From the NCBI RefSeq assembly GCF_023638055.1, contig NZ_JAKRVY010000010.1, forward strand, positions 22,712-86,711: a stretch of DNA of 64,000 nucleotides, given 5' to 3'. This document shows positions 33,835 to 42,615 of the stretch, piece after piece. Under the pieces are notes generated by a model that saw only the letters and a program-made list of their open reading frames with translations, did no database searches and was not told where the DNA came from. Within the stretch, counting starts at the first letter, position 1; each line of letters starts with the position of its first letter. Position numbers and translations under genes: made by a program. Origin of the DNA: Natranaeroarchaeum aerophilus. Lineage in GTDB: Archaea; Halobacteriota; Halobacteria; Halobacteriales; Natronoarchaeaceae.

Positions 33835-34317
33835 ATGTCGGAGTACGTCGTCGCGACGGTGGCCACGCTGCTCGTGACGCTTAGCTTTCCCCTGTATCTC
33901 TACGGTGCGTGGATCATCATCCAGGAAGAAGTCGTCACCTGGAACGTTCTGATGCGCCATCTCAAGTACGTCACCGCGGGGTTGGCACTGACGACCGTCC
34001 CGATGCTGACGTGGATGGTGCCAAACGCGTTCAATCAGTTTTCGCCCCTGCTTGCCGTGCATATGTTCTTCGGACTGCAGGCGTACGCACTCTTGCTCGT
34101 CGCGTTGACTGGGATCGTCCGGATCTTCCAGGTCAAGCGCCAGCACAACCTCTATCACGATACGAGCGGTGACATCGACATCGGCGAGTTACACGAAAAC
34201 ATGGGTGCGTGGCGATGGCGACTCCGGATCGGCGTCTTCGGCTACGTCGGCTGCTGGATCATCGCCTATCTGCTCGGCCTGTTCCGGTTCGTCCTCCGAT
34301 TTACATTCCTGTGGTGA
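33835..34317 (+). CDS. Four-helix membrane protein divergent from the bc operon
   Basis: 160 residues from ATG 33835, supported by a TATA-like ATTTAACA at 33804-33811 (27 bases). Helices at about 5-27, 40-58, 68-90 and 136-155. One His lies inside helix 3 (AVHMFFGLQAY) and others flank helices (MRHLKY, RQHNLYH), a pattern compatible with a heme-binding b561-like or DUF420-like protein, but ligand pairing is not convincing. Position beside the bc operon suggests a respiratory role. Confidence 0.7.
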   Translation: MSEYVVATVATLLVTLSFPLYLYGAWIIIQEEVVTWNVLMRHLKYVTAGLALTTVPMLTWMVPNAFNQFSPLLAVHMFFGLQAYALLLVALTGIVRIFQVKRQHNLYHDTSGDIDIGELHENMGAWRWRLRIGVFGYVGCWIIAYLLGLFRFVLRFTFLW

Positions 34318-34326
34318 CGCCGTCAG

Positions 34327-34566
34327 TTAGCTGTTAAACGGCGGGTCGTCACGGTGTGCGTTCGCGTTCTCCTGCTCTTTGGCGTCCTGTGCGCGCTCCT
34401 TTGAGTCCTCGCGTTCCTGTTCCGCTCGTTCCTCTGCTGCGCGCCGACGCGCTTCCTTTTCCTCCTCGGTGAGGTCGTCATCGACCGAGTGGTGCGGTGG
34501 TGTCTCACGGCCCTCGTCCCCGCCAGTCTCTGTGCGTCGGTCGGCCGCTGTCTCTTCGTCAGTCAT
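34327..34566 (-). CDS. Small highly charged coiled-coil-like protein
   Basis: 79 residues from ATG 34566. Almost entirely Glu, Arg, Lys, Asp and Ala, with a helical stretch EEEKEARRRAAEERAEQERE likely to form a coiled coil. No hydrophobic core and no motif. Convergent with 33835-34317. The charged composition could be a chance open frame in GC-rich DNA, but it has a normal start and haloarchaeal composition. Confidence 0.5.
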   Translation of the reverse strand: MTDEETAADRRTETGGDEGRETPPHHSVDDDLTEEEKEARRRAAEERAEQEREDSKERAQDAKEQENANAHRDDPPFNS

Positions 34567-34663
34567 TCTCTCTCCCACCGTGAACTCCCACGCCGAGCCG
34601 TAAATGGCTTTGTGGACCTCTCTAGCAGCGGATACGAACGGTTGCGCACCCGTGGGATACCCG

Positions 34664-35347
34664 TCACCACGCCTCGCCGCTGGCGAGGTCGATGTCGCTG
34701 TCCCCCTTCTCCGAGGGACAGATGTCCGCGAGCACGCAGTCGTCACAGTCCGGGTTCCGTGCGGTACAGGTCGCGCGCCCGTGATCGATCAGGAGATGCG
34801 TATACTGTTGCCAGACGTCCTCGGGGACGATCTCCATCAGATCCGGCTCGATGGCTTCCGGACGTTTCTCCTCGGTCAGTCCGAGCCGTCGCGAGATGCG
34901 CTGAACGTGTGTGTCGACGACGATACCCTCGACGACATCGTGGCCGTGCTGGAGGACGACGTTTGCCGTCTTGCGCCCGACGCCGGAGAGCTCGGTGAGT
35001 TCGTCCATCGTATCCGGGACCTCGCCGTCGTGTTTCTCGATGATGTCCCGTGCGGAGCTTTTGATGTAGCCCGCCTTGCTGTTGTAGTACGTGATCGAGT
35101 TCAGATCCTCGGCGAGTTCCTCCTCGTCGACGCTCGCGTAGTCCTCTGGCCCGTCGTACTTGGCAAAGAGGTGTTCGGTCTCTTTGTTGACCCGCTCGTC
35201 GGTACACTGCGCCGAGAGGATGACGGCGATCAGCAGTTCGAGCCGGTTCGAGTACCGCAACGAGATGGTGCTGTCGGGGTACTCCTCCATGAGGCGGTCG
35301 ACGACTTCCTCGGCCTGCGCGTCTCGCGGTTCGAGCGGCGTTCCCAT
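34664..35347 (-). CDS. nth: Endonuclease III
   Basis: DNA glycosylase/AP lyase that removes oxidised pyrimidines. Helix-hairpin-helix LSGVGRKTANVVLQHG with the catalytic Asp in VVDTHVQRISRRLGL; the catalytic lysine is in the YYNSKAGYIK segment. The C-terminal 4Fe-4S loop has CTARNPDCDDCVLADIC, matching CxxxxxxCxxCxxxxxC. Length 227 is normal. Transcribed alone, divergent from 35446. Confidence 0.95.
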   Translation of the reverse strand: MGTPLEPRDAQAEEVVDRLMEEYPDSTISLRYSNRLELLIAVILSAQCTDERVNKETEHLFAKYDGPEDYASVDEEELAEDLNSITYYNSKAGYIKSSARDIIEKHDGEVPDTMDELTELSGVGRKTANVVLQHGHDVVEGIVVDTHVQRISRRLGLTEEKRPEAIEPDLMEIVPEDVWQQYTHLLIDHGRATCTARNPDCDDCVLADICPSEKGDSDIDLASGEAW

Positions 35348-35445
35348 GCGTTCGCGTTCGAGCGGAGGGGTTTCAGCGGTTCGGTTTCTCGCCGGTCAGT
35401 AACTAGCCCATCACATTATCTGGACTCGCGTCGAACTGCCAGCGT

Positions 35446-35838
35446 ATGACGCCAGCTAACGAGGAGTTCGAGCTCGACGAGGAGTTGTTAAGCGTCTGTC
35501 GAACAGCGGTCGGCGACGAGCTCCGGAGTATCACGTACTTCACACACGAGGACGTCGATCAGCTCTACCTGCGGTCGGACCTGGATCCCGACGCAAACCT
35601 CGAAGGGTTTGCGGAGCACGAACGACTCGGGTTCCGGTCCCAGGAGGCATACGAGAACACCGAACTCGGCGAGTACGAGGCGACGATTCGGATGTTCGAG
35701 TACGGCTATCTCACCCGGGTCGTCCACGACGGACACGGCGTCTGGGTGACGACCGACGACATGTCGATCGATCGCTTCGAGGAGTTAAGCGTCGCAGTGC
35801 GGAACGTGCTATCGTCGTTCGAGGCAGTAGACGCCTGA
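35446..35838 (+). CDS. Conserved haloarchaeal hypothetical protein
   Basis: 130 acidic residues forming a likely alpha/beta domain: LLSVCRTAVGDELRSITYFT, EAYENTELGEYEATIRMFEY and GVWVTTDDMSIDRFEELSVA. No catalytic motif or membrane segment. The text resembles small haloarchaeal proteins of unknown function that often occur singly. A stem-loop with a T-rich right side begins 31 bases after the stop. Function unknown. Confidence 0.75.
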   Translation: MTPANEEFELDEELLSVCRTAVGDELRSITYFTHEDVDQLYLRSDLDPDANLEGFAEHERLGFRSQEAYENTELGEYEATIRMFEYGYLTRVVHDGHGVWVTTDDMSIDRFEELSVAVRNVLSSFEAVDA

Positions 35839-35868
35839 GTCGGCAGGCAGTGACCCTCGTGTTCCTAT

Positions 35869-35885
35869 ACTACACTTTTTGTAGT
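35869..35885 (+). terminator. Small hairpin followed by T-rich tract
   Basis: ACTACA-ctttt-TGTAGT forms a perfect 6-bp stem with a 5-base loop, then GTTTTAC. It could end the transcript of 35446-35838. An operator function cannot be excluded. The rest of the 35839-36078 gap shows only the mvaD promoter. Confidence 0.5.
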
Positions 35886-36046
35886 GTTTTACTCCGTGTT
35901 TCGAACCGTAATACTACAAGTTTCGAAGTTAGGTAGGGCTTCGAGGTCGAGGGGACGGCGATCCTCGAAGCGGCGTGGCGGGCGAGGACTGACGATCGAT
36001 GGAAGCCCGTTGGAGTGACCGCAACCGGAGCAGCTTCCAAGCCGAA

Positions 36047-36054
36047 CCTTTATG
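36047..36054 (+). promoter_or_regulatory. TATA-like box of mvaD
   Basis: CCTTTATG about 28 bases before ATG 36079; leaderless spacing decides this start over an upstream in-frame ATG at 36052. Confidence 0.6.
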
Positions 36055-36078
36055 CGCGTATCACGACGCCATGATGGT

Positions 36079-37062
36079 ATGAAAGCCACCGCGAAGGCAC
36101 ACCCGATCCAGGGGCTGGTGAAGTACCACGGAATGCGAGATGAGCAGTTGCGGCTTCCCTACCACGACAGCATCAGCGTCTGTACCGCGCCGAGTCACAC
36201 GAAAACGACCGTCGAGTTCGACTTCGAGCGCGAGGAAGACACCTATATCGTCGACGGCGAGGAGCTAGAGGGACGCGCGAAAGAGCGCGTCGACGACGTC
36301 GTCGACTACGTCCGGAAGACTTCGGATGCTCCACACGCGGTGTACGGCGTCAAGCTCGAAAGCGAGAACTCCTTCCCGACGAACGTCGGCCTCGGCTCGT
36401 CCTCGTCGGGCTTTGCGGCGGCCGCGATGGCGCTGGCAAACGCCGCCGAACTGGAGTGGTCCCGCCCCGAGATCTCGACGATCGCTCGCCGTGGCTCCTC
36501 CTCTGCTGCACGCGCGGTGACGGGTGGGTTCTCTCATCTGTACGCCGGACTCAACGACGAGGACTGCCGCTCGGAGCGGATCGAGACCGATCTCGAAGAG
36601 GACCTCAGAGTCGTCATCGGGCTCGTTCCATCGTACAAGGAGACCGAACAGGCACACGAGGAAGCCGCCGACAGTCACATGTTCCAGGCCCGACTGGCGC
36701 ATATCCACGAGCAGATCGCGGAGGCGCGTGATGCGCTTCGAGCGGCCGACTTCGAGCGTACTTTCGAGCTCGCGGAGCACGATTCACTCTCGCTTGCAGC
36801 AACGACGATGACAGGTCCCGCCGGGTGGGTCTACTGGCAGCCAGCGACCCTGCGCGTGTTCAACGCCGTCCGGGAGCTCCGCAACGAGGAGGATATCCCG
36901 GCGTATTTCTCGACCGATACCGGCGCGAGCGTCTACGTCAACACGACCGACGAGCACGCCGAACAGGTCAAAGAGACCCTCGAAGACTGCGGCGTTACGT
37001 CCGCCATCTGGCAGGTCGGCGGTCCCGCCCGGATCCTCGACGAGTCAGAAGCGTTGTTCTGA
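36079..37062 (+). CDS. mvaD: Phosphomevalonate decarboxylase
   Basis: GHMP-kinase-fold enzyme of the archaeal mevalonate pathway. 327 residues. ATP loop GLGSSSSGFAAAAMALAN near 103-120; ARAVTGGFSHLYAG and the late TDTGASVYV carry active-site residues. Haloarchaea use this protein to decarboxylate phosphomevalonate to isopentenyl phosphate, established for Haloferax volcanii, rather than the diphosphate form. Supplies the substrate pool for idsA at 25429. Monocistronic; a separate NDH-2-like gene follows after its own TATA box. Confidence 0.93.
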   Translation: MKATAKAHPIQGLVKYHGMRDEQLRLPYHDSISVCTAPSHTKTTVEFDFEREEDTYIVDGEELEGRAKERVDDVVDYVRKTSDAPHAVYGVKLESENSFPTNVGLGSSSSGFAAAAMALANAAELEWSRPEISTIARRGSSSAARAVTGGFSHLYAGLNDEDCRSERIETDLEEDLRVVIGLVPSYKETEQAHEEAADSHMFQARLAHIHEQIAEARDALRAADFERTFELAEHDSLSLAATTMTGPAGWVYWQPATLRVFNAVRELRNEEDIPAYFSTDTGASVYVNTTDEHAEQVKETLEDCGVTSAIWQVGGPARILDESEALF

Positions 37063-37102
37063 CCCGGCGTTCCGGTTCCCGTCACCGAACGTTCGCAGAC
37101 AG

Positions 37103-37112
37103 GCTTTACTAT
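37103..37112 (+). promoter_or_regulatory. TATA-like box of the NDH-2-like gene
   Basis: GCTTTACTAT about 26 bases before ATG 37133; leaderless spacing. Confidence 0.5.
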
Positions 37113-37132
37113 CAGCAATCGATAGGATCGGT

Positions 37133-38290
37133 ATGAACGTGCTCGTTCTCGGCGGCGGCTACGCTGGCGTTGCCCTCACACAGCGCCTCGAAGACAGATT
37201 GCCACACGATGTCGATATCCGCCTGATCGACGATACCGGCGAGCATCTGGTCCAGCAGGAGCTCCATCGGGTGATCCGGAAGCCGGAGCTGGCCGAGGAA
37301 ATCTCGATCCCTCTCGACGACCTCGTCGACCGTGCGACAGTCGAGACGGCCACGGTGACCGGCATCGACGTCGACGCGAAGATCGTCGAACTCGACGGCG
37401 AGCGCACCCTGGAGTACGACTATGCTGGGATCGCGCTCGGGGCGGAAACGGCCCACTATGGAATACCCGGACTGGACGCGAACAGCCATCCAGTCAAACG
37501 GCTGTCCGACGCACAGATGATCCGGGAGCGTTTTCTGGATATTCTCGACCGGACCGACGGTCGGGTCGTCGTCGGGGGGGCCGGGCTCTCCGGGATTCAG
37601 GTCTCGGGAGAGCTGGCTGCGCTGGCCCGAACGGTTGGTGGGGCCGACGGGATCCCCGACCTGCAGCTCCTGGAGATGCGCGACCGGGTCGCCCCGAACT
37701 TTCGTGAGTCCTTCTCGACGGCGATCGAACGCGCACTCGACGAGCAAGGAGTCACAGTGCGGACGGGAGCGACGGTTGCCGGTGTCAGCGAGGACACGAT
37801 TACGCTTGCCAGCGGCGAGGACATCGAGTACGATCTACTCGTCTGGACCGGCGGCCTCCAGGGACCTGACGCCCTCGGCGGGGACCGACCCGACGTCCGA
37901 AGCACACTCGAACTTGGGGATGGGACCTTCGTCCTTGGGGATACGGCCCGGGTCGTCGACGACGATGGGGAGACGGTCCCGGCGAGCGCGCAGGCTGCCG
38001 TTCGCGAAGCCAACCCGGTTGCGGACAGCATCGCTCGGGCCATCGAGCACGACCGCGGTGGTGGTGGACTGTTCGATCCCCGACCCGAGCGGTTCACCTT
38101 CGACTCACCGGGCTGGGTCGTCAGTGTCGGTGACGATGCCGTCGCACAGCTCGGTCCCACGGTTGTCACTGGGCGGGCGGCGGCAACGGCAAAAGCGACG
38201 ATCGGTGCGTCCTATCTCACGACGATTGGCCGCGTGCGAGAGGCGGTCGATCTCGTCAACAGCGAGCTGGGTCCAGAACGGGAGTGTTAA
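37133..38290 (+). CDS. NDH-2-like FAD-dependent oxidoreductase
   Basis: 385 residues. FAD-binding Rossmann motif LVLGGGYAGVALTQRLE at the start, NAD(P)H-binding VVVGGAGLSGIQVSGELA near 143-160, and a second FAD contact TFVLGDTARV near 263. This layout is of type-II NADH dehydrogenases and related sulfide:quinone reductases; the paired redox cysteines of the latter are not seen. Probably a peripheral membrane enzyme feeding menaquinone in the respiratory chain. The end overlaps the convergent gene by 4 bases. Confidence 0.9.
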   Translation: MNVLVLGGGYAGVALTQRLEDRLPHDVDIRLIDDTGEHLVQQELHRVIRKPELAEEISIPLDDLVDRATVETATVTGIDVDAKIVELDGERTLEYDYAGIALGAETAHYGIPGLDANSHPVKRLSDAQMIRERFLDILDRTDGRVVVGGAGLSGIQVSGELAALARTVGGADGIPDLQLLEMRDRVAPNFRESFSTAIERALDEQGVTVRTGATVAGVSEDTITLASGEDIEYDLLVWTGGLQGPDALGGDRPDVRSTLELGDGTFVLGDTARVVDDDGETVPASAQAAVREANPVADSIARAIEHDRGGGGLFDPRPERFTFDSPGWVVSVGDDAVAQLGPTVVTGRAAATAKATIGASYLTTIGRVREAVDLVNSELGPEREC

Positions 38291-38631
38291 CCCGGGACGC
38301 CGTAGGCATCGAACCCGCCGAGTCCGACCATCGACAGGATCACCAGCGTGACGAAAATCGCGAGCCACGCGATCAACGTGATCAGGATGGCGTCGATCCA
38401 GCCGCCGGGATAGCGCCGATTGATCAGCCAGAGATACGCGATGAACGCGACCAGTCCGCCGATGAAGGGAACGATGAACTCGACGACTCCCCACAGAATC
38501 CCTCCGATCAGCGCCGTGATCAGTGCGTACGAATAATCCTCGACATCGGCGACGACTTTCGCCCCGACGTAGATACCGATACCGCCAATGAACAGACTGA
38601 CGACGAACGTAATGAGTGAACTAACGACCAT
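38287..38631 (-). CDS. Small membrane protein, unknown function
   Basis: 114 residues, about four helices: SLITFVVSLFIGGIGIYVGA, ALITALIGGILWGVVEFIVP, a short helix over GLVAFIAYLWLIN, and a last one near 84-104. RRYPGGWIDA lies in the loop before the last helix. TATA-like GGTTTAAC at 38655-38662 gives leaderless spacing. Convergent with the NDH-2-like gene by 4 bases of overlap. Function unknown. Confidence 0.7.
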   Translation of the reverse strand: MVVSSLITFVVSLFIGGIGIYVGAKVVADVEDYSYALITALIGGILWGVVEFIVPFIGGLVAFIAYLWLINRRYPGGWIDAILITLIAWLAIFVTLVILSMVGLGGFDAYGVPG

Positions 38632-38696
38632 ACCAGTAATTCTACCTCGCCCTTGTTAAACCCAACATATCCGATAGTAGTTGTCTGAAAGTATAT

Positions 38697-40397
38697 TCAC
38701 CGGGGGAGGTCGTCACGTACCGCTCCGGGGATCCGAAGCGTGACAGTGGTACCATTCTCCGTCGAAAAGGAGAGATCACCGCCGAGCGCAGTGATTCCCG
38801 ACTGGACGACCCAGAGCCCGATCCCACTGCCATGCTGGAGGGCGTCCTCGCTCCCGTTCTGCAGTGCGTCGAGCTCCGCCTCCGGAATGCCGGGGCCGGT
38901 GTCCGTGATCTCGATACGGATGGAGTCACCATCGTCTCGTACCGGTATCGCGCTAATCCGGACAGACGGATCCTCTATGTGTTCGATCGCGTTGTCCAGC
39001 AGGTTACCAAGCACGAGCGCCAGGACGTCCGAATCGGTTCGCACGGAGAGACCCTCCGAGATGTCGACCTCTGGACTCCACACCGAATCGGCACGTTCGT
39101 CAACGAGGTCGTCGACGAGAGCACGGAGTTTCGTCGGCTCGCCGTCCGCGACGGTCCCGTCGATCGTCCGGTTCAGTTCACGGGCACGTTCGGCAAGGGC
39201 CACCAGGGCTGCGCTCTCATCGACGATCGTCTCCGCGGAATCGGTGACAGATGGATCGGTATCTCGTCCCGCGATCAGTTCGGCGTGACCGCCGATAACC
39301 GTGAGATCGTTGCGGAGGTTGTGTCTGAGCACCCTGTTGATCACTGCAAAGCGCTGTTGGCGCTGGCGGAGGTCGGTGATGTCCTGTAGAACAGTCGTAT
39401 AGCCCAGTGGGGTACCGGCCACGTTCTCGAACGGCGAACTCGTGATCCGGTACTGCCGTCGCTCGCCGTCGATCAGGAGTTCGATGTCCTGTTCCCGATT
39501 CCCGAGATCGATCTCCGTCGAGAGGAGTTCGGAAAGGTTTCGCCCGACCAGTCCCCGCGCGCGCTCGCCGAACAACGCTGCGGCGGTCGTATTGAAGTTA
39601 ATGAGTCGGCCCTCGGTATCGACGGTCAGCACTGGCGTGTCGAGGTCGTCGATAGCCGTCCGTTCACCGATGCGACGAGTCGCTGGCTTGAACTCGAACA
39701 TTCCCGCACTGAACAGGGCGTAAATGTCGAGCAGCATATGCGGAACCAACAGGAGCGGCAGAAAGCTGTACTGTGGAACCGGGCCGAGCGAAAAGAAGTA
39801 CGCGACGATACCGACCACGGGAAAGATCGGGGTGAGCAACAGGGCAGCGACCTGCGACTGGAACAGCCGGCCGTAGCTGAGCAGCGTATCGAGCAACAGC
39901 AACTGGGCGATACTCAGGAGGATGACGCCGATGGCAAACAGCACGTAAAACATCAGAGTGAGATCGTAGGTTACCGTCGCCGCCCCAGCAACTGGATCGA
40001 GTTCGAACCCCATCCAGATCAGTTCGTGATAGCCGTTCGTCAGCGCGACGAGCGTGATGATACCGAAAAAGCCGGTGATAGCGGCTGCGGGGACGGTCCG
40101 AAGCACGTACTGTCGGCCGGTGTACACCAGCGCGAACGCGAGCCAGGCAACGCCAAGCCAGAGGGTGCACAGCATCACCACCATCTCCAGAAGCTCACGT
40201 AACCACAGCGGGTCGAACACGAACAGCGCGCCGCCGTAGGCGAAACAGATCGCAGTCATCAGCGAGGCAACGCCGATGAACCACGTCCCACCGACCTGAT
40301 CGCGGTGTTTCGAGACCGCCCAGACGAGAATCAGATTGGCAAACCCACTGGAGAGAGTAACAAGCGCCAACCACGACCACTGCACACTGAGCGACAC
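38697..40397 (-). CDS. Membrane-bound PAS histidine kinase, no partner adjacent
   Basis: 566 residues. Seven N-terminal helices (about 8-220) of the 7TM-histidine-kinase type; a PAS domain at about 245-350 (AIDDLDTPVLTVDTEGRLIN); a phospho-acceptor helix with VLRHNLRNDLTVIGGHAEL; then the ATPase domain with N-box LLDNAIEHIED, G1 DTGPGIPEAE and G2 GSGIGLWVV. It should autophosphorylate on the His of RHNLRND. No response regulator is next to it; the HalX regulators at 23457 and 55715 are possible but unproved partners. Confidence 0.93.
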   Translation of the reverse strand: MSLSVQWSWLALVTLSSGFANLILVWAVSKHRDQVGGTWFIGVASLMTAICFAYGGALFVFDPLWLRELLEMVVMLCTLWLGVAWLAFALVYTGRQYVLRTVPAAAITGFFGIITLVALTNGYHELIWMGFELDPVAGAATVTYDLTLMFYVLFAIGVILLSIAQLLLLDTLLSYGRLFQSQVAALLLTPIFPVVGIVAYFFSLGPVPQYSFLPLLLVPHMLLDIYALFSAGMFEFKPATRRIGERTAIDDLDTPVLTVDTEGRLINFNTTAAALFGERARGLVGRNLSELLSTEIDLGNREQDIELLIDGERRQYRITSSPFENVAGTPLGYTTVLQDITDLRQRQQRFAVINRVLRHNLRNDLTVIGGHAELIAGRDTDPSVTDSAETIVDESAALVALAERARELNRTIDGTVADGEPTKLRALVDDLVDERADSVWSPEVDISEGLSVRTDSDVLALVLGNLLDNAIEHIEDPSVRISAIPVRDDGDSIRIEITDTGPGIPEAELDALQNGSEDALQHGSGIGLWVVQSGITALGGDLSFSTENGTTVTLRIPGAVRDDLPR

Positions 40398-40501
40398 TAC
40401 TGTGCAGACAGCGGTGGAGTAGGCAAAACGTTTGGGCTATCGGCGGTCGAACGGGCGCGCGTTCCGGAACGTTTAGCATCCACAGACGGTGAGTACCCAC
40501 C

Positions 40502-41026
40502 ATGGGCCTGTTCGATTCCCTGTTCCGGTCGAGCGAAGTCCTCGGGATCGCCCGGGAGACGCTGGAGTTCGCCCTGCAGGCGTCCGAACAAACACACCCC
40601 GACGAGTACATGGGAATGTTGCGCGGGACGGAAGCCCGGGAGGTCGGTCTCGACCGAGATGGACTCGTCATCACGGACGTGCTCGTGATCCCCGGCACGG
40701 AATCGAACAGCGTCAGCGCGACAGTCAAGACGAACATGATCCCGAACGACAACAAGTCGCTCGGCTCGGTCCACTCGCATCCCAACGGCGCGCTGCGCCC
40801 GAGCAAGGCCGACCTGGCGACGTTTACCCGGGGCGATGTCCACATCATCATCGGTGCGCCCTATGGACGCACCGACTGGAAGGCGTTCGACTCGGACGGC
40901 CAGCCGACCGAGCTAAACGTCCTCGATGTCGACCTGCCCGATGACGATGAGTTCTTCCACTTCGACCAGCACGACATCGACGCCGAACTGCGCGAGGACG
41001 AGTTCGACCGGGGGCGACGATGGTGA
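40502..41026 (+). CDS. JAMM/MPN+ metalloprotease (HvJAMM2-like)
   Basis: 174 residues. Zinc protease motif [14 protein letters not shown] at 91-104 (HxHPxxxxxxSxxD) with Glu35 ([10 protein letters not shown]) completing the site. Haloarchaeal JAMM proteins include desampylases that remove ubiquitin-like SAMP modifiers; this gene resembles the second Haloferax JAMM, for which no clear activity is assigned. Its end overlaps ribL by 7 bases, so the two are co-translated, a pairing I recall from Haloferax volcanii. Cytoplasmic. Confidence 0.9.
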   Translation: MGLFDSLFRSSEVLGIARETLEFALQASEQTHPDEYMGMLRGTEAREVGLDRDGLVITDVLVIPGTESNSVSATVKTNMIPNDNKSLGSVHSHPNGALRPSKADLATFTRGDVHIIIGAPYGRTDWKAFDSDGQPTELNVLDVDLPDDDEFFHFDQHDIDAELREDEFDRGRRW

Positions 41027-41451
41027 CGACGGTCGTCGCACAGGGCACCTTCGACATCCTCCATCCCGGTCACGTCCACTACCTGCGGGACGCCGCGGCG
41101 ATGGGTGACGAGCTCGTCGTCATCGTCGCCCGGGGAGAGAACGTTACTCACAAGCAGCCCCCGATCCTCCCCGACTCTCAACGCGTGGCGATGATCGAAG
41201 CGCTGGAGCCGGTCGACCGGGCGGTTCTGGGACATCCCGACGATATTTTCAGACCGATCGAGGAGCTCGATCCGGACGTCATCGCCCTGGGTCACGACCA
41301 GCACCACGACGACGACGCGATTCAGGCGGAACTGGATCGGCGCGGGATCGACTGTGCGGTCGAACGTGCCTCGGCGCGCGAGCCGGACTCAGAGGAAGAG
41401 TTGCTCTCGACCGGTCTGATTATCGAGCGGATACTCGAGGAGCGACGCTGA
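41020..41451 (+). CDS. ribL: FAD synthase (RibL-type)
   Basis: 143 residues. Cytidylyltransferase-like nucleotidyltransferase with [17 protein letters not shown] (HxGH) near 10-27 and the later GLIIERI motif. Converts FMN plus a nucleoside triphosphate to FAD; the Methanocaldococcus enzyme is the model. Cysteine present in GIDCAVE. Overlaps the JAMM gene. With ribH at 43753 it shows flavin synthesis genes in two nearby but separate units. Confidence 0.92.
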   Translation: MVTTVVAQGTFDILHPGHVHYLRDAAAMGDELVVIVARGENVTHKQPPILPDSQRVAMIEALEPVDRAVLGHPDDIFRPIEELDPDVIALGHDQHHDDDAIQAELDRRGIDCAVERASAREPDSEEELLSTGLIIERILEERR

Positions 41452-41494
41452 TCTGGCCGGTGTATCAGCAAAGCGAATTGCCTGCAAAAGAGTG

Positions 41495-41899
41495 CTACGT
41501 GGTGCTGTCGTAGGCGTCGGTGAAATCCCACTCACGCCGGAGTAGCTCTTCGACGCCGTGTTCGAGGATTGCTTCGCCGAGAACGGTCGATCGGTAGTAC
41601 GTGTAGAGACCGTCACTATCCCGTTCCGTACGGACGCGCTTCTCGATCAGACCGACGTCCTGGAGTTTTCCGAGATGATAGTGAAGCGTACTATCGTCGA
41701 GATCCATCTTCGAATCGAGCTCCGTCGGAGTCAACTCGTCGGCACGGACCAGCCGGTAGACGATCTCGAAACGGGTCCGATTGCCGATTGCGGCCTGCAT
41801 CTCGAGATACTCGTCGAGCGAGAGGATGCTCGTTTCCGGGAGCAATTCGCTCGGGTCGTCCGGTGGCTCCCCCGTCGCTCGGCCGTGTCTCGTTCCCAT
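41495..41899 (-). CDS. ArsR-like winged-helix regulator
   Basis: 134 residues from ATG 41899; a longer frame to 41962 would cross the divergent promoter. Winged helix with AIGNRTRFEIVYRLVRADEL and the recognition helix STLHYHLGKLQDVGLIEKRV, then a wing with SDGLYTYYRST. The C-terminus is aromatic/acidic. Divergent from 41998, with 98 bases between starts; a TATA-like ACTAAACATG near 41924-41933 serves it. It may regulate itself or the neighbour, which is inference. Confidence 0.88.
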   Translation of the reverse strand: MGTRHGRATGEPPDDPSELLPETSILSLDEYLEMQAAIGNRTRFEIVYRLVRADELTPTELDSKMDLDDSTLHYHLGKLQDVGLIEKRVRTERDSDGLYTYYRSTVLGEAILEHGVEELLRREWDFTDAYDSTT

Positions 41900-41967
41900 C
41901 GTACGTTCGAGTACGCGACCGACATGTTTAGTCTTTATCAAGCCAGTGTTTGCTGAAATCACGGTCT

Positions 41968-41976
41968 TTTATAAAC
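41968..41976 (+). promoter_or_regulatory. TATA box for the gene at 41998
   Basis: TTTTATAAA, one of the best TATA boxes in the window, about 26 bases before ATG 41998; sets a leaderless start. It lies in the 98-base divergent promoter shared with the winged-helix gene. Confidence 0.7.
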
Positions 41977-41997
41977 CAACAGCGTCACTGTCAGGTC

Positions 41998-42615
41998 ATG
42001 TCCCAAGAAATAACACGGGACCGGATCAGATCTCGGCTTGGAGCGGTCAAACACGACCGATTTCTCTGTTACCTGATGGGCCCGTACAAATCGTTCAACC
42101 TCAATTACGTACTGACGGAGGAACAACGCGAAGAAACGCCGATCGAAGAGCTACCCGGTCCGTTCAGGCGGCTCTTCCGGAACAGGGACGATATCGACGA
42201 GGCAAAGGCGCTACTTCGTCGGGTCCAGGGTAGTCTTCGAACGGAGCCGGCGATCAATGCGTTTCTCGCGGTCGACGTCGATATCGATACCGAAACGATA
42301 GATGCGGTGACACAGAGTATCGAGTACGCGAGATGTGCAAACGCGACAGCGTTCATCCTGCCGTTTCTGGGCCACAACTTCGGCGTCGGAGAGGAAGCCG
42401 GAAGTGTGCTGGAACGCCTCGCCGAAACACACGGAGAGCGAATAGTCTTCGTACGTGAGTCGGACGTGACGAGCGAGATGATACGGTCGGCGCGGCGACG
42501 GTGGGACCTCCGTATCGAGACGTACGAGACTGAACGTGAGCTGATCGACGTACTGAGACGGTTCGTCCTCACGACGATGAACCGCGAACGGTTCGGCGAT
42601 CTGGCCTACAGGTAG
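41998..42615 (+). CDS. Haloarchaeal hypothetical protein, possible nucleotide or toxin-like fold
   Basis: 205 residues. Text such as HDRFLCYLMGPYKSFNLNYVL at the N-terminus, NAFLAVDVDIDTETIDAVTQ and TAFILPFLGHNFGVGEEAGS, then ERIVFVRESDVTSEMIRSAR suggests an alpha/beta sandwich of the nucleoside-deoxyribosyltransferase or TIR-like group; I cannot assign it and catalytic residues are unclear. The GPYKSFN opening is a distinctive haloarchaeal feature. Tail overlaps aspC by 10 bases, convergent. Promoter is clear. Confidence 0.7.
   Translation: MSQEITRDRIRSRLGAVKHDRFLCYLMGPYKSFNLNYVLTEEQREETPIEELPGPFRRLFRNRDDIDEAKALLRRVQGSLRTEPAINAFLAVDVDIDTETIDAVTQSIEYARCANATAFILPFLGHNFGVGEEAGSVLERLAETHGERIVFVRESDVTSEMIRSARRRWDLRIETYETERELIDVLRRFVLTTMNRERFGDLAYR

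Noticed and set aside
33742..34158. Long N-terminal extension of the acidic bc-operon gene
   Set aside because: Lies antisense to the gene at 33835, which has its own TATA box and membrane-protein sequence; extension is basic and unlike the rest.
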